Shown here: positions 18,508-27,506 of the stretch, in pieces | How positions within the stretch are numbered: position 1 is the first letter of the stretch | Layout: each line of letters begins with the position of its first letter | Notes under the pieces: generated by a model | Told to the model about the DNA's origin: nothing | The model's database searches: none | What the model saw: only the letters and a program-made list of their open reading frames with translations | Source: Verrucomicrobium sp. BvORR034 | GTDB lineage: Bacteria > Verrucomicrobiota > Verrucomicrobiia > Verrucomicrobiales > Verrucomicrobiaceae | Reading direction: 5' to 3' | DNA length: 64,000 nucleotides | NCBI RefSeq assembly: GCF_000739635.1 | Contig: NZ_BATQ01000091.1 | Span: forward strand, 1-64,000 | Translations under genes and position numbers: made by a program

Positions 18508-19493
18508 CTACTTCTTGTAGTCTTCGGGCTTGAGTCCTTTCACGTAGCCTTTGAAGCCGTAGAAGCTGCCTTTGAAGTCGCCGACGAAGCTGACATCCGC
18601 CTTGGCTGGCACTTCCAGTCCGGTAGCCCAGTAGGCGCCGTTGATGATGAGGCGGCGGAGGTCGTCGTTCCGGAAGTCTGAGGAGGAGCCCATGGTCGTG
18701 GTCAGGATCTTGGCGTCCTTGCCGGATTCCGTCTTCACTTCACGCGTCCAGACCACCGGCATCATGGGGCTGTTCACGTCCTGTTCTGCCTTGTCGCTGG
18801 CGCGCTTTTTGGAGTAGCTGGCGGCGGGGACTCGGGAGTCATGCCGTTCAGTACCTGACCACGAACCAGGATCTTCGCATCCGCTGGGGGATAGGCTTCA
18901 TAGACATCAGTGTCGCCGAAGATATCCTTCACGCCGCGCAGAAGCGCATTCTGTTCCTGGCCGGGCTCGAGGATGCCCTTGGTCGCCTCAGACTTGTGTT
19001 TGCCCCAGTGGCTGACCCACTGCTCGCCCAGCACGTTCTTGCCGAAGCTGTTGAAGGAGGCGTACTGGCCTTTCAGACCGTTAAACGCATGGGTGCTGGT
19101 GCGGATGGCGATGATCGGCTTGCCAGAGGCAGCGTAGGCGGCGAAGTGCTTCATCTGCTCATCGGGCCAGGCGCGGAAGCGCAGGAGCATGATGCAAAGG
19201 TCGGCGGAATCCAGGGCTTCCAGGCCGGGATTGTTGTCCTTGGCTTCGGGATCCACCTCACCACTGGCGGCGTTGATGGAGAACACGACGGTGGTATCGA
19301 AGCCATGTCGTTCGGACAGGATCTTGGCCAGCATGGGCATCACTTCTTCGGAGCGATACTCTTCGTCCCCAGCCAGCAGGACGACTTTCTTGCCCTTGCC
19401 CGGGCCCTCTTTGCCCTGGAAGGAGATTTGCGCGGAGGCCAGAGTGGCCGTGAGGAAACAAAGGGAGAGACTGAGGAAGGTTCGCAGTTTCAT
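18508..19493 (-). pseudogene. ThuA-domain secreted protein, broken by a one-base frameshift
   Basis: A trehalose-utilisation ThuA-like (glutamine amidotransferase fold) secreted protein split over two frames. The first part (19493 to about 18825) has a Sec signal ending TLASA and the core through LVRGQVLNGMTPESP, then falls into an unrelated tail that stops near 18774. The second part continues in another frame with SYSKKRASDKAEQDVNSPMM, GSSSDFRNDDLRRLIINGAY and the family ending. The two join smoothly if one base is restored in the C-rich stretch near 18822-18830. The ATG at 19493 is used because it starts the signal peptide. Either a sequencing error or a recent mutation; both halves retain family-like sequence, which favours error. 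Confidence 0.8.
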
Positions 19494-19667
19494 GGGGTTG
19501 CAACAGGGAGATAACACAATGGATCGCTACAAAACGCCGGATTGGGACAACAATTAGCTGCCAGTTGAGGGGGAATGTCAACGAAACCGGGTCGGATACG
19601 AAATTCACTTCCTCATTGCGTCCCCGGGCATTCCGTAGGAAGGAACCGATTCACCGCAAACTCGATC

Positions 19668-20762
19668 ATGAGTGTCTGGACCCAAGCCAATCCCCAACTG
19701 AAAGACCTGGTCGCTTACAAGCCAGGCAAGCCGATTGAAGAACTGGCCCGCGAACGCGGTCTGCAACCCGGAGACATCATCAAGATGGCCTCCAATGAGA
19801 ACCCCCTGGGGCCTTCGCCCAAGGCGGTGGTGGCCATGCAGAAGGCGCTGACGGAGGCCCACATCTACCCGGATGGAGCGGGCTATCGCCTGCGCGAAGC
19901 TCTGGCCAACAAGTTTGGCGTCACCCTCGGTCAGGTCGTCTTGGGCAACGGCTCCAACGAAATCATTGAACTCATCGGCCACGCTTTCCTGCGTGAGGGC
20001 GATCAGGTAGTGACAGCAGAGCACGCCTTCGTGGTGTACAAGCTCATGGCCACGCTCTTCGGGGCGGAAACCATTGAGGTGCCGGATCCGGGCCTCGTGC
20101 ATGATCTGGACGCCATGCTGGCGGCCATCACTCCGCGTACTCGCGAACTTTTCATCGCCAACCCCAACAATCCCACGGGCACCATCGTGAGCATGGAGGC
20201 GTTGGACCGCTTCATGGACAAGGTGCCCGACCACGTCGTGGTGGTGCTGGACGAGGCCTATTACGAGTTTCTCGACAACCCGCCGGACACGATGAAGTAC
20301 GTGCGTGAGGGCAGGAACGTGATCCTGCTGCGCACCTTCTCCAAGATCCAGGGCTTGGCGGGTCTGCGCATCGGCTACGGGATCGGCCCAGAAGAGCTGA
20401 TCACGGTGCTGCACAAGACGCGCCAACCCTTCAATGCCAATGCCATCGCGCAAGCGGGTGCCGTGGCAGGTCTGGCCGACGAAGAGCACCAAAACCGCAC
20501 CAAGCAGATCACCGACGAAGGTCGCGCGTATCTGCAGGGCGAGTTTGCCGCCATGGGCCTGGAGTTCGTGCCCAGCTACGCCAACTTCGTGCTCGTGAAG
20601 GTCGGAGACGGCAACTCGGTTTTCCAGAAGATGCTGGACAAGGGCGTCATCGTTCGCGCCATGGCCGAGTACAAGCTGCCCGACTGGGTGCGTATTTCCG
20701 TCGGTACGATGGAGCAGAACCAGCGCTGCATCGCCACCCTGAAGGGCATCCTGGGGAAGTGA
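19668..20762 (+). CDS. hisC: Histidinol-phosphate aminotransferase
   Basis: PLP-dependent class I/II aminotransferase that converts imidazole-acetol phosphate to histidinol phosphate in histidine synthesis. The 364-residue protein shows MASNENPLGPSPKA, the ANPNNPTGT motif, the VVLDEAYYEF aspartate segment and the PLP lysine in RTFSKIQGLAGLRIGYG (K226). The ATG at 19668 is preferred over an upstream in-frame start because family proteins begin close to this point. No other his genes are nearby. Related aminotransferases for aromatic amino acids share these motifs, so substrate scope may be broader. It is transcribed divergently from the thuA-like gene. Confidence 0.9.
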   Translation: MSVWTQANPQLKDLVAYKPGKPIEELARERGLQPGDIIKMASNENPLGPSPKAVVAMQKALTEAHIYPDGAGYRLREALANKFGVTLGQVVLGNGSNEIIELIGHAFLREGDQVVTAEHAFVVYKLMATLFGAETIEVPDPGLVHDLDAMLAAITPRTRELFIANPNNPTGTIVSMEALDRFMDKVPDHVVVVLDEAYYEFLDNPPDTMKYVREGRNVILLRTFSKIQGLAGLRIGYGIGPEELITVLHKTRQPFNANAIAQAGAVAGLADEEHQNRTKQITDEGRAYLQGEFAAMGLEFVPSYANFVLVKVGDGNSVFQKMLDKGVIVRAMAEYKLPDWVRISVGTMEQNQRCIATLKGILGK

Positions 20763-20879
20763 AAGTCGCTTTCGATTCCTGTAAAAAGCGTTAAATCTGT
20801 CTGACCCGGTTTGAGGAGCTGCTCTGGCTCACCTCAGGCCGGGTCATTCTGCCTTGGTTCAGTACAGTCAGCCCAGTTC

Positions 20880-22235
20880 ATGCACGATACGATCGCCGCG
20901 ATCAGCACTGCCTTCGGTGAGGCAGCCATCAGCGTCCTGCGCCTGTCAGGGGAACATGCCCTGCAGGTGGCCCAGCGGGTCTTCAAAGGGAAGCGAGTGC
21001 TGGAGGCGTTGGAGCCTCGCGTGCAGCACTTCGGGAACATCGTGGATGGAGAGGGTGGGGTGGTGGACTCTGTTCTGCTGACCCATTTCCGTGCCCCCGC
21101 CAGCTACACGGGCGATGATGTCGTCGAGATCTCCTGTCACGGAGGCATCCTCGTCACCCGGCGCATTTTTGAGCTGCTCTTGCACCACGGCGCACGCGCG
21201 GCCGAGGCGGGTGAGTTCACCCAGCGGGCCTTTGTGAATGGGAAGATGGATCTCACACAGGCAGAGGCTGTGATGGATCTTATCCACGCCCAGAGTGAAC
21301 TGGCTCTCAAGGCAGCCACACAGCAGTTGGAAGGTCGTTTGGGCAAAGAATCCGAGCATCTGCGGGCGGATTTGATCGAGCTGCTGGCGCATGTGGAGGC
21401 CTACATCGATTTCCCGGATGAGGACATCGATCCTGATACCGGAGCAGCCATGCAGAAGCGTCTGGCATCGATCCAGCTGCGGGTGGGATCGCTCCTCGAC
21501 ACCGCCCATCACGGTCGCATCCTCCGCAGCGGAGCTCGCACCGTGATCTGCGGGGAGCCCAATGTGGGCAAATCCTCGCTCCTCAATCTGCTCAGCGGAT
21601 TCGATCGGGCCATCGTCAGCGCCGAGGCGGGGACGACGAGGGACACGATTGAGGAAGTGCTCCATATTCACGGGCTGCCATTTGTGCTGGTGGATACTGC
21701 TGGCATCCGTGAGGGCGCGGGCAGCATCGAGCAGAGCGGGATTGATCGGACCAATCGGGAAATGGCTCGTGCGGATGTGATCCTTGAGGTCGTGGATGGC
21801 AGTCTTCCTCGCGACGCTGCCCGCCGCGTGCCGGGGCTGGAGGATCGCCGTGGCTACCTGCTGATCTTGAACAAGAGCGACCTCGGTCTTCACCCAAGCT
21901 GGCTGCCTGACGTGGAGCGCGGGGCGATTCTCCTCTCCTGTGAAAATCAGGAGGGCCTGGATCCTCTGCGTGCGGCCATGCGAGATGCCGTGTGGACGGG
22001 TGCCGGGGCAGGCAATTCACACATGGTGGCGATCAATGCCCGGCATCAAGCCTGTTTCCAGCGTGCAGCGGAGGCTTTGGTGCACGGCGCTGCGGCGTTG
22101 AAACGCAACGAGGCCCCTGAGTTTGTCGCTGTATTTCTCCGTGAGGCCATGGAGGCAGTCGGTGAAGTGACCGGCCGCGTGGATGTGGAGGAAATCCTCG
22201 GAGCCATCTTCAGCCGTTTCTGCATTGGCAAATGA
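20880..22235 (+). CDS. mnmE: tRNA uridine-5-carboxymethylaminomethyl(34) synthesis GTPase MnmE
   Basis: With MnmG, MnmE installs the carboxymethylaminomethyl group on U34 of certain tRNAs. The N-terminal tetrahydrofolate-binding domain begins DTIAAISTAFGEAAISVLR, the usual family opening, which sets the ATG at 20880. GTPase motifs follow: GEPNVGKSS (225-233), GTTRDT, DTAGIR and NKSD. The C-terminus ends FCIGK, with the conserved cysteine used in modification. Length 451 residues is normal. It lies about 120 bases after hisC and about 125 bases before speA on the same strand; mnmG is not in the window. Confidence 0.96.
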   Translation: MHDTIAAISTAFGEAAISVLRLSGEHALQVAQRVFKGKRVLEALEPRVQHFGNIVDGEGGVVDSVLLTHFRAPASYTGDDVVEISCHGGILVTRRIFELLLHHGARAAEAGEFTQRAFVNGKMDLTQAEAVMDLIHAQSELALKAATQQLEGRLGKESEHLRADLIELLAHVEAYIDFPDEDIDPDTGAAMQKRLASIQLRVGSLLDTAHHGRILRSGARTVICGEPNVGKSSLLNLLSGFDRAIVSAEAGTTRDTIEEVLHIHGLPFVLVDTAGIREGAGSIEQSGIDRTNREMARADVILEVVDGSLPRDAARRVPGLEDRRGYLLILNKSDLGLHPSWLPDVERGAILLSCENQEGLDPLRAAMRDAVWTGAGAGNSHMVAINARHQACFQRAAEALVHGAAALKRNEAPEFVAVFLREAMEAVGEVTGRVDVEEILGAIFSRFCIGK

Positions 22236-22359
22236 AGAGAATGGCCCAGTCCGTCCACCATTTGTTTCCGTAAAGTTCACTTTCCAATCCGGCAAAATGT
22301 GTCCACAATCGGCCCTCTTTAGAGCCAGTCACCCCGCGCCAGTTCCCTACAATCAAGAA

Positions 22360-24288
22360 ATGAGCAAAAAACTCCCCCCGTGGTCCATCGAGGAATCCGC
22401 CACCACCTACGGCATTCGCGACTGGGGCAATGGATACTTTGACGTCTCCGCCAAAGGCGAAGTCGTGGTGAATCTGAAGGATGGGACAAAGACGAAACCG
22501 GTCAGTCTGCCGGACATCGTCCGCGGCATGCGCGAGCGTGGCATGCAGCTTCCCGTGCTCATCCGTTTTGGTGATCTGCTGCGCTGGCGGATCGAGGAGC
22601 TCAATGAGAGCTTCAACAACGCCATCCGCGAGGCCAACTACAAAGGCGTTTATCGTGGTGTGTACCCGATCAAGGTGAACCAGCAGCAGGAGGTGATTGA
22701 GGAAGTCACCCGCTATGGTCGCAAGTATCACTACGGTCTCGAGGCGGGCAGCAAGCCGGAACTCATCGCCGCCCTGGCCTACATGCAGGATCCAGAGGCC
22801 TACATCGTGTGCAACGGCTACAAGGACGAGGAGTTCATCGATCTCGCCCTGCGTGCGCAGAAGATGGGTCTGCAGGTCATCCTCGTCCTGGAGATGCCCA
22901 GCGAGCTTGATCTCATTCTGGAGCGCTCGAAGCTGCTCGGCATCACGCCGCAGCTCGGTGTGCGCATTCGCCTTTCCACTGAGAGCGCCGGTCACTGGAG
23001 CGAGAGCGGTGGCGACCAGAGCGTCTTTGGCCTGAACATCAGTCAGGTGATGCGCACCGTGGATGTCCTGCGTGAGAAGGGCATGCTCGACTGCCTGCAG
23101 ATGCTGCATTACCACCAGGGCTCCCAGATTCCGAGCATTCGTGCCATTCGTAACGCGGCGGTGGAAGCTGCCCGCGTGTATGTCGGCCTCGTCCAGGAGG
23201 GCGCCAAGATGGGCATTCTGGACCTCGGCGGTGGTCTGGCCATCAGCTACGACGGCCTGAAGTCCAACGAGACCAGCAGTGCCGACTACGGCATGAAGGA
23301 GTATTGCGCGGATGTCATCGAAGCCATCAGCGAAGTCACCGATGAGGCGGGCATCCCGCACCCGAACATCATTTCGGAATCCGGGCGCGCCATCGTGGCC
23401 TACTACTCCGTGCTCGTTATCAACGTGCTGGACATCAACCGTTACGAAGCGTCCGGCATCAAGAAGCTCCCTGCGAAGTCTCCGCCGTTGCTGAAGAACG
23501 TTTTCGAACTGTGCGAGCGCATCCGGAAGAACGGCCAGAAGCTCACCTCCGAGTTCCTCCAGGAGATCTACAACGATGCGGTGTACTACCGTGACAAGAT
23601 CCGTTCGGAATTCGGCTCGGGCAAGGTTAGCCTCCGTCAGCGCGCCCAGGGGGAGGAGCTCTATTGGGAGATCCTCGCCTGGATCGCCCAGCACGTGAAA
23701 TCGGGCAACTTTACGGATGAACAAATGGCCCGGCTGGACGCGGTTCTTACCGACTTCTACTACGGCAACTTCAGCGTCTTCCAGTCCCTGCCTGATTTCT
23801 GGGCCATCGACCAGCTCTTCCCGGTCATGCCGATTCACCGGCTGAAGGAGAAGCCCACGCGCACGGTGGTGCTCAGTGACATCACTTGTGACTGTGATGG
23901 CAAGATTGACCGGTTCATTCATGATCGTGAGATCAAGTCCAGTCTGCCGCTGCACGACATCAAGGTGGAGGACGAGTACATGCTCGGCATCTTCCTCGTG
24001 GGTGCATATCAAGAGACTCTGGGCGACCTGCACAACCTTCTGGGCGATACCAACGTGGTCAGCGTGCGCATGGAAAATGGCAAGCTGAAGTACACCCGCG
24101 AGCTCGAGGGCGACACGGTCAGTGAAGTGCTGAGCTACGTGGAATACGATCCCAAGGAAATGGTGCGCCGTTTCCGCGTGCTCGCTGAAGACGCGGTGGT
24201 GAAAAAACGCATCACGGCGAAGGAGCGCTTCTCCATCATGGAAGCGTATGAAAACGGCCTCCGTGGCTACACGTACTTCGAGTCCTGA
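22360..24288 (+). CDS. speA: Biosynthetic arginine decarboxylase
   Basis: PLP enzyme that decarboxylates arginine to agmatine, the first step toward putrescine. The 642-residue protein matches the SpeA family in length and opening (WSIEESATTYGIRDWGNGYF). The PLP lysine is in VYPIKVNQQQEV (K105); LHYHQGSQIPSI, ILDLGGGLAISYDG and ISESGRAIVAY are further family motifs, and the end (EAYENGLRGYTYFES) is typical. The ATG at 22360 is preferred because the family begins here; longer frames overlap mnmE. The next gene is a carboxy(nor)spermidine dehydrogenase, which points to the aspartate-semialdehyde route to spermidine. Confidence 0.95.
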   Translation: MSKKLPPWSIEESATTYGIRDWGNGYFDVSAKGEVVVNLKDGTKTKPVSLPDIVRGMRERGMQLPVLIRFGDLLRWRIEELNESFNNAIREANYKGVYRGVYPIKVNQQQEVIEEVTRYGRKYHYGLEAGSKPELIAALAYMQDPEAYIVCNGYKDEEFIDLALRAQKMGLQVILVLEMPSELDLILERSKLLGITPQLGVRIRLSTESAGHWSESGGDQSVFGLNISQVMRTVDVLREKGMLDCLQMLHYHQGSQIPSIRAIRNAAVEAARVYVGLVQEGAKMGILDLGGGLAISYDGLKSNETSSADYGMKEYCADVIEAISEVTDEAGIPHPNIISESGRAIVAYYSVLVINVLDINRYEASGIKKLPAKSPPLLKNVFELCERIRKNGQKLTSEFLQEIYNDAVYYRDKIRSEFGSGKVSLRQRAQGEELYWEILAWIAQHVKSGNFTDEQMARLDAVLTDFYYGNFSVFQSLPDFWAIDQLFPVMPIHRLKEKPTRTVVLSDITCDCDGKIDRFIHDREIKSSLPLHDIKVEDEYMLGIFLVGAYQETLGDLHNLLGDTNVVSVRMENGKLKYTRELEGDTVSEVLSYVEYDPKEMVRRFRVLAEDAVVKKRITAKERFSIMEAYENGLRGYTYFES

Positions 24289-24322
24289 TTGATTCAGGAA
24301 GGGCGGCGGAGTGATCCGCCGC
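24283..24322 (+). other. Tandem hairpins between speA and the carboxynorspermidine synthase gene
   Basis: Hairpin one (24283-24299, TCCTGA/TCAGGA) overlaps the speA stop; hairpin two (24303-24322, GCGGCGGA/TCCGCCGC) is perfect with a four-base loop. No immediate T run follows, but a pyrimidine-rich leader (CTTTAACCTCTTTTCTTTTT) leads to the next ATG. They may stabilise or partly terminate the message. Confidence 0.5.
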
Positions 24323-24357
24323 TGTGAATTCCTTTAACCTCTTTTCTTTTTCCCATC

Positions 24358-25563
24358 ATGTCCCACAGAGTCCTCATCATCGGTGCCGGCGGTGTCGGCC
24401 GTGTCGTTACCCACAAGTGTGCGCAGCTTCCGGAAGTGTTCGGCGAGATCATGCTCGCGAGCCGCACGAAGTCCAAGTGCGATAGCATTGCCGCTGAGCT
24501 CAGCCGCCCCATCCAGACCGCCGGTGTGGATGCAGACAACGTGCCCCAGTTGGTCGCCCTTCTGAAAGAGTTCAAGCCTGAGGTGGTGATCAACGTCGCG
24601 CTGCCGTACCAGGATCTCACGATCATGGATGCCTGCCTTGAGGCGGGGGTGCACTACATCGACACCGCCAACTACGAGCCGCCAGATGTGGCCAAGTTCG
24701 AGTACCACTGGCAGTGGGCCTACCAGCAGAAGTTCAAGGACGCCGGTCTGACCGCGCTGCTGGGTTGCGGTTTCGACCCCGGTGTGACCAACGTGTACAC
24801 CGCATACGCGCTGAAGCATCACTTCAGCAAGATCGACACGCTCGACATCATCGACTGCAACGCAGGCGATCACGGCAAGGCTTTCGCGACCAACTTCAAC
24901 CCGGAAATCAACCTCCGTGAAGTGACCGCCAATGGTCGCTACTGGGAAGATGGCAAGTGGGTGGAAACCAAGCCGCTTGAGATCGGCGGTACCTTTGATT
25001 TCCCGGCGGGCATTGGCCCCAAGAAGATCTACTGCCTCTACCACGAAGAGCTGGAGAGCCTCACGAAGCACATCCCGATCCGTCGTGCGCGTTTCTGGAT
25101 GACCTTCTCGGACAACTACATCAAGCACATGGAAGTGCTGGTGAACGTGGGCATGACGGGCATCAAGCCCATCAAGTACCAGGGCGTGGACATCGTGCCC
25201 ATCCAGTTCCTCAAGGCGTTGCTCCCTGAACCCGGTACTCTGGGTGCGGACACGAAGGGCAAGACCTGCATTGGCAACTGGATCGAAGGCACCGGCAAGG
25301 ATGGCCAGCCGCTCCGCTACTACGTGTACAACATCTGCGACCACGAGGAGTGCTATCGCGAGACGAACTCCCAGGGCGTGAGCTACACGACCGGCGTCCC
25401 GGCGATGATCGCCGCCCGCCAGTTGCTCACGAACCCGGCAGAGTACCGCCAGCCCGGCGTGTGGAACGTCGAGCAGCTTAATCCTGATCCATTCATGGAA
25501 GACCTCAACAAGTACGGTCTGCCCTGGTTGGAGACCTTCCCGACCGAGGAGTTGTCGGTGTAA
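24358..25563 (+). CDS. Carboxynorspermidine/carboxyspermidine synthase (saccharopine dehydrogenase family)
   Basis: NADPH-dependent enzyme that joins aspartate semialdehyde to a diamine (putrescine or diaminopropane) to form carboxyspermidine or carboxynorspermidine. The 401-residue protein has an N-terminal Rossmann motif VLIIGAGGVGRVV and family segments VINVALPYQD, YIDTANYEP, LLGCGFDPGVTNVYTAYA and ETNSQGVSYTTGVPAM. Adjacency to speA, which supplies agmatine for putrescine, suggests carboxyspermidine as the main product, though this is inference. The decarboxylase that completes the route (NspC-type) is not in the window. No Shine-Dalgarno precedes the ATG; a strong terminator follows. Confidence 0.92.
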   Translation: MSHRVLIIGAGGVGRVVTHKCAQLPEVFGEIMLASRTKSKCDSIAAELSRPIQTAGVDADNVPQLVALLKEFKPEVVINVALPYQDLTIMDACLEAGVHYIDTANYEPPDVAKFEYHWQWAYQQKFKDAGLTALLGCGFDPGVTNVYTAYALKHHFSKIDTLDIIDCNAGDHGKAFATNFNPEINLREVTANGRYWEDGKWVETKPLEIGGTFDFPAGIGPKKIYCLYHEELESLTKHIPIRRARFWMTFSDNYIKHMEVLVNVGMTGIKPIKYQGVDIVPIQFLKALLPEPGTLGADTKGKTCIGNWIEGTGKDGQPLRYYVYNICDHEECYRETNSQGVSYTTGVPAMIAARQLLTNPAEYRQPGVWNVEQLNPDPFMEDLNKYGLPWLETFPTEELSV

Positions 25564-25599
25564 GGGGGCTTCTAGCTTCTATTCTATAGAGCAATGTTT

Positions 25600-25633
25600 G
25601 AAAAATGGAGGGCACAATGCCCTCCATTTTTTG
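25600..25633 (+). terminator. Rho-independent terminator after the polyamine genes
   Basis: A 13-base-pair stem AAAAATGGAGGGC/GCCCTCCATTTTT with a five-base loop and a T-rich tail, 38 bases after the stop. The flanking A and T runs would let it work on both strands. Confidence 0.9.
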
Positions 25634-25809
25634 TGTTTGGGGTGGGCGGAGTGGGAAGAGGATCAAGGGACGTTTGAGGCGTGAGCGGGGCTGGGAACCC
25701 CGACCCGTTGCGCGGGAGACGCCAGACTAGAAGACACAAGACACAAGACCTGGGTGCTGGCGCAAGCTTGTACGTGCCCACTGTGATCAAGGCTCAGGGG
25801 ACAATTGAT

Positions 25810-25900
25810 GCGTGAGCCGGTTGGCACAACCGGACTACGCCTGTGGAGCTATGCGGTTGTAGTCTGGACGGGGCGTCCAGGGGCGGGAGCGGAGCGGAGG
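25810..25900 (+). repeat. Twin-hairpin intergenic repeat, copy B
   Basis: Hairpin 1 at 25817-25833 (CCGGTTG/CAACCGG) is followed by ACTAC, a spacer, GTAGT and hairpin 2 at 25864-25880 (CTGGACG/CGTCCAG). ACTAC and GTAGT can pair and enclose the centre. An AGACACAAGACACAAGACC element precedes it at 25732-25750. The rest of the gap 25634-26070 shows no gene. Confidence 0.75.
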
Positions 25901-26070
25901 ACGTCCGATACCCAAAACCAAGCAACCCTCCAAACAATCTCAACCCTTCGTGCCTTTGTGCCTTCGTGTGAGTCATCTCATCCACGTCCAACTCCTTTTC
26001 TCGTGCCATTTGACCAGAATCGTCGAAGGTCGGTATTCAGCTGTCCTCTCCATCCCCACGCCGCTTCCTC

Positions 26071-27143
26071 GTGTCTGCTCCTGCCCAATTCGTCTATTCC
26101 ACTTGTCGTGAAGGTTCTGAACGCCTCTTGAAGGCGGAGGTGGCGCGGCGGCACGAGGGGCTGTTGACCCCGGCGTTCATGCGTCCTCAGTTCGTCACCT
26201 GGAAGGCTACACGGATACTGCCGCCGGGTTTCGAGCTGGGTTGCGTGTTTGGCCGGGCTTCTGGGACTTCCGTGGGGTTGTTTCCCGATGAGAAGGCTCT
26301 GGTCCAGAAGTTGGGAGAGATTGCTGATGGCCGCCCCTATCATCTGCACGTGTTCCCGAGGGATTGCCATGAGGACGGGGTGTCTTCCTTGCAGTGGGCG
26401 GACATGGATGCGCTCCGTGCCCGGTTGGTCGGTCACGCCCGCGAGGCGGGGTTGTCTGCTCCAACGGAGAGCCGTCCGAACCGTGGCGATCTGGTTTTTG
26501 ACATCATCGTAGGAGACAAGACCACAGAACCTCTCTTTCTCGGTCGCCATCTCCATAGTGCCAGTCAGCAGCCCCCCTTGCAGGTGGCCTGCCGCGTTTG
26601 GAATTGCCTCTGGAAGCTCCCTCGCGTGCCTGGCTGAAGATGGAGCAGGCTCTGGCTTGGTCGGGTCTGGACGGCAAGCAGTCCCTGCAAGGTCAGGTCG
26701 TGCTTGAACTTGGCAGCGCACCGGGTGGAGCCAGTTATTCTCTCCTCCAACACGGTGCGCAGGTTTATGGCGTCGATACCGGAGTGATGGATCCGGATGT
26801 GCTGGGTTTCCATGATGCCAAGACGGGTGCCAGGTTCCATCATCTGCGCATGGCGGTGGGCACCCTGGCCCCGCATCACCTGCCCCCGGAGGTGGATATC
26901 ATCGTGTCCGACATGAACCTCGCCCCCGGTGTGGTCATTCCGTATCTTGAGAACTTGTGTCGCCGACATCGTCCTGCGCTTCTCATCCTCACCATGAAGA
27001 TGACCGAAGAGCGATTGGAAAGCAAAGTGGGGGAGATTTTAGGCTCGCTCCGGCGATTCGTGCCGACGCCGTTGAAGGCAACGCAACTGCCCGCGAACCG
27101 CCGCGAGGTGTGCGTAGTGGCCGGTGGCTTGGGGGCGGTGTGA
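26071..27143 (+). pseudogene. RlmM-like rRNA 2'-O-methyltransferase, broken by a one-base frameshift
   Basis: A THUMP-like N-terminal half (GTG start at 26071, about 167 residues) and an FtsJ/RrmJ-type C-terminal half lie in different frames. Restoring one C to the CCCCCC run at 26572-26577 gives a continuous protein of about 357 residues, close to E. coli RlmM, which methylates C2498 of 23S rRNA. The catalytic half shows APSRAWLKMEQAL, VVLELGSAPGGASYSLL, VDIIVSDMNLAP and LILTMKMTEE, and ends NRREVCVVAGG; together these supply the K-D-K-E tetrad of FtsJ-type enzymes. Because all catalytic positions are intact, a sequencing error is the simplest reading. Exact rRNA target is not certain. Confidence 0.8.
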
Positions 27144-27205
27144 GGGGGGCGAGTTAGGGTTTAGGGTTGTGAGTTATGGGCAGTGCAGGGAATTGGGCGC
27201 TGCTC

Positions 27206-27322
27206 TGCATTGGGGAGCGCACGCATCTTGCGTGCTGTTTCCGGCATCTTGCCGGGAACATCAGTGAGGTTGCAGGTTGTTGGGTCTTTTAGACCGCGGT
27301 CGGCACCGCGCTCCCCAATGCA
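27206..27322 (+). repeat. Structured intergenic element with 15-bp inverted ends
   Basis: Perfect 15-base inverted repeats (27206-27220 and 27308-27322, TGCATTGGGGAGCGC) enclose three smaller palindromes: GCACGC/GCGTGC (27219-27235), CCGGCA/TGCCGG (27241-27255) and GACCGCGGTC (27292-27301). No reading frame of note lies in 27144-27506. Could be a non-autonomous repeat or a structured transcript. Confidence 0.6.
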
Positions 27323-27506
27323 AAATGCATCGTAGCGCGGGAGTCAGGGGAGAGGAAATACGCGGCGTGCTTTGGTCGTGCGATCACCCGGCGCATGCCT
27401 TCCGCAGGATGCAGAAGGCGGCACGCAGGATGCGTGCGGTCCCCATGAATCTCGCGGCGATGCTGCAAGGCGTTTCCTTGAACTTCCACCCCATCACATC
27501 CGCCTC

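Noticed and set aside
22210-24033. 607-codon open frame antisense to speA
   Set aside because: It mirrors the speA codon pattern on the opposite strand, has no family motifs and is explained by GC-rich third positions.
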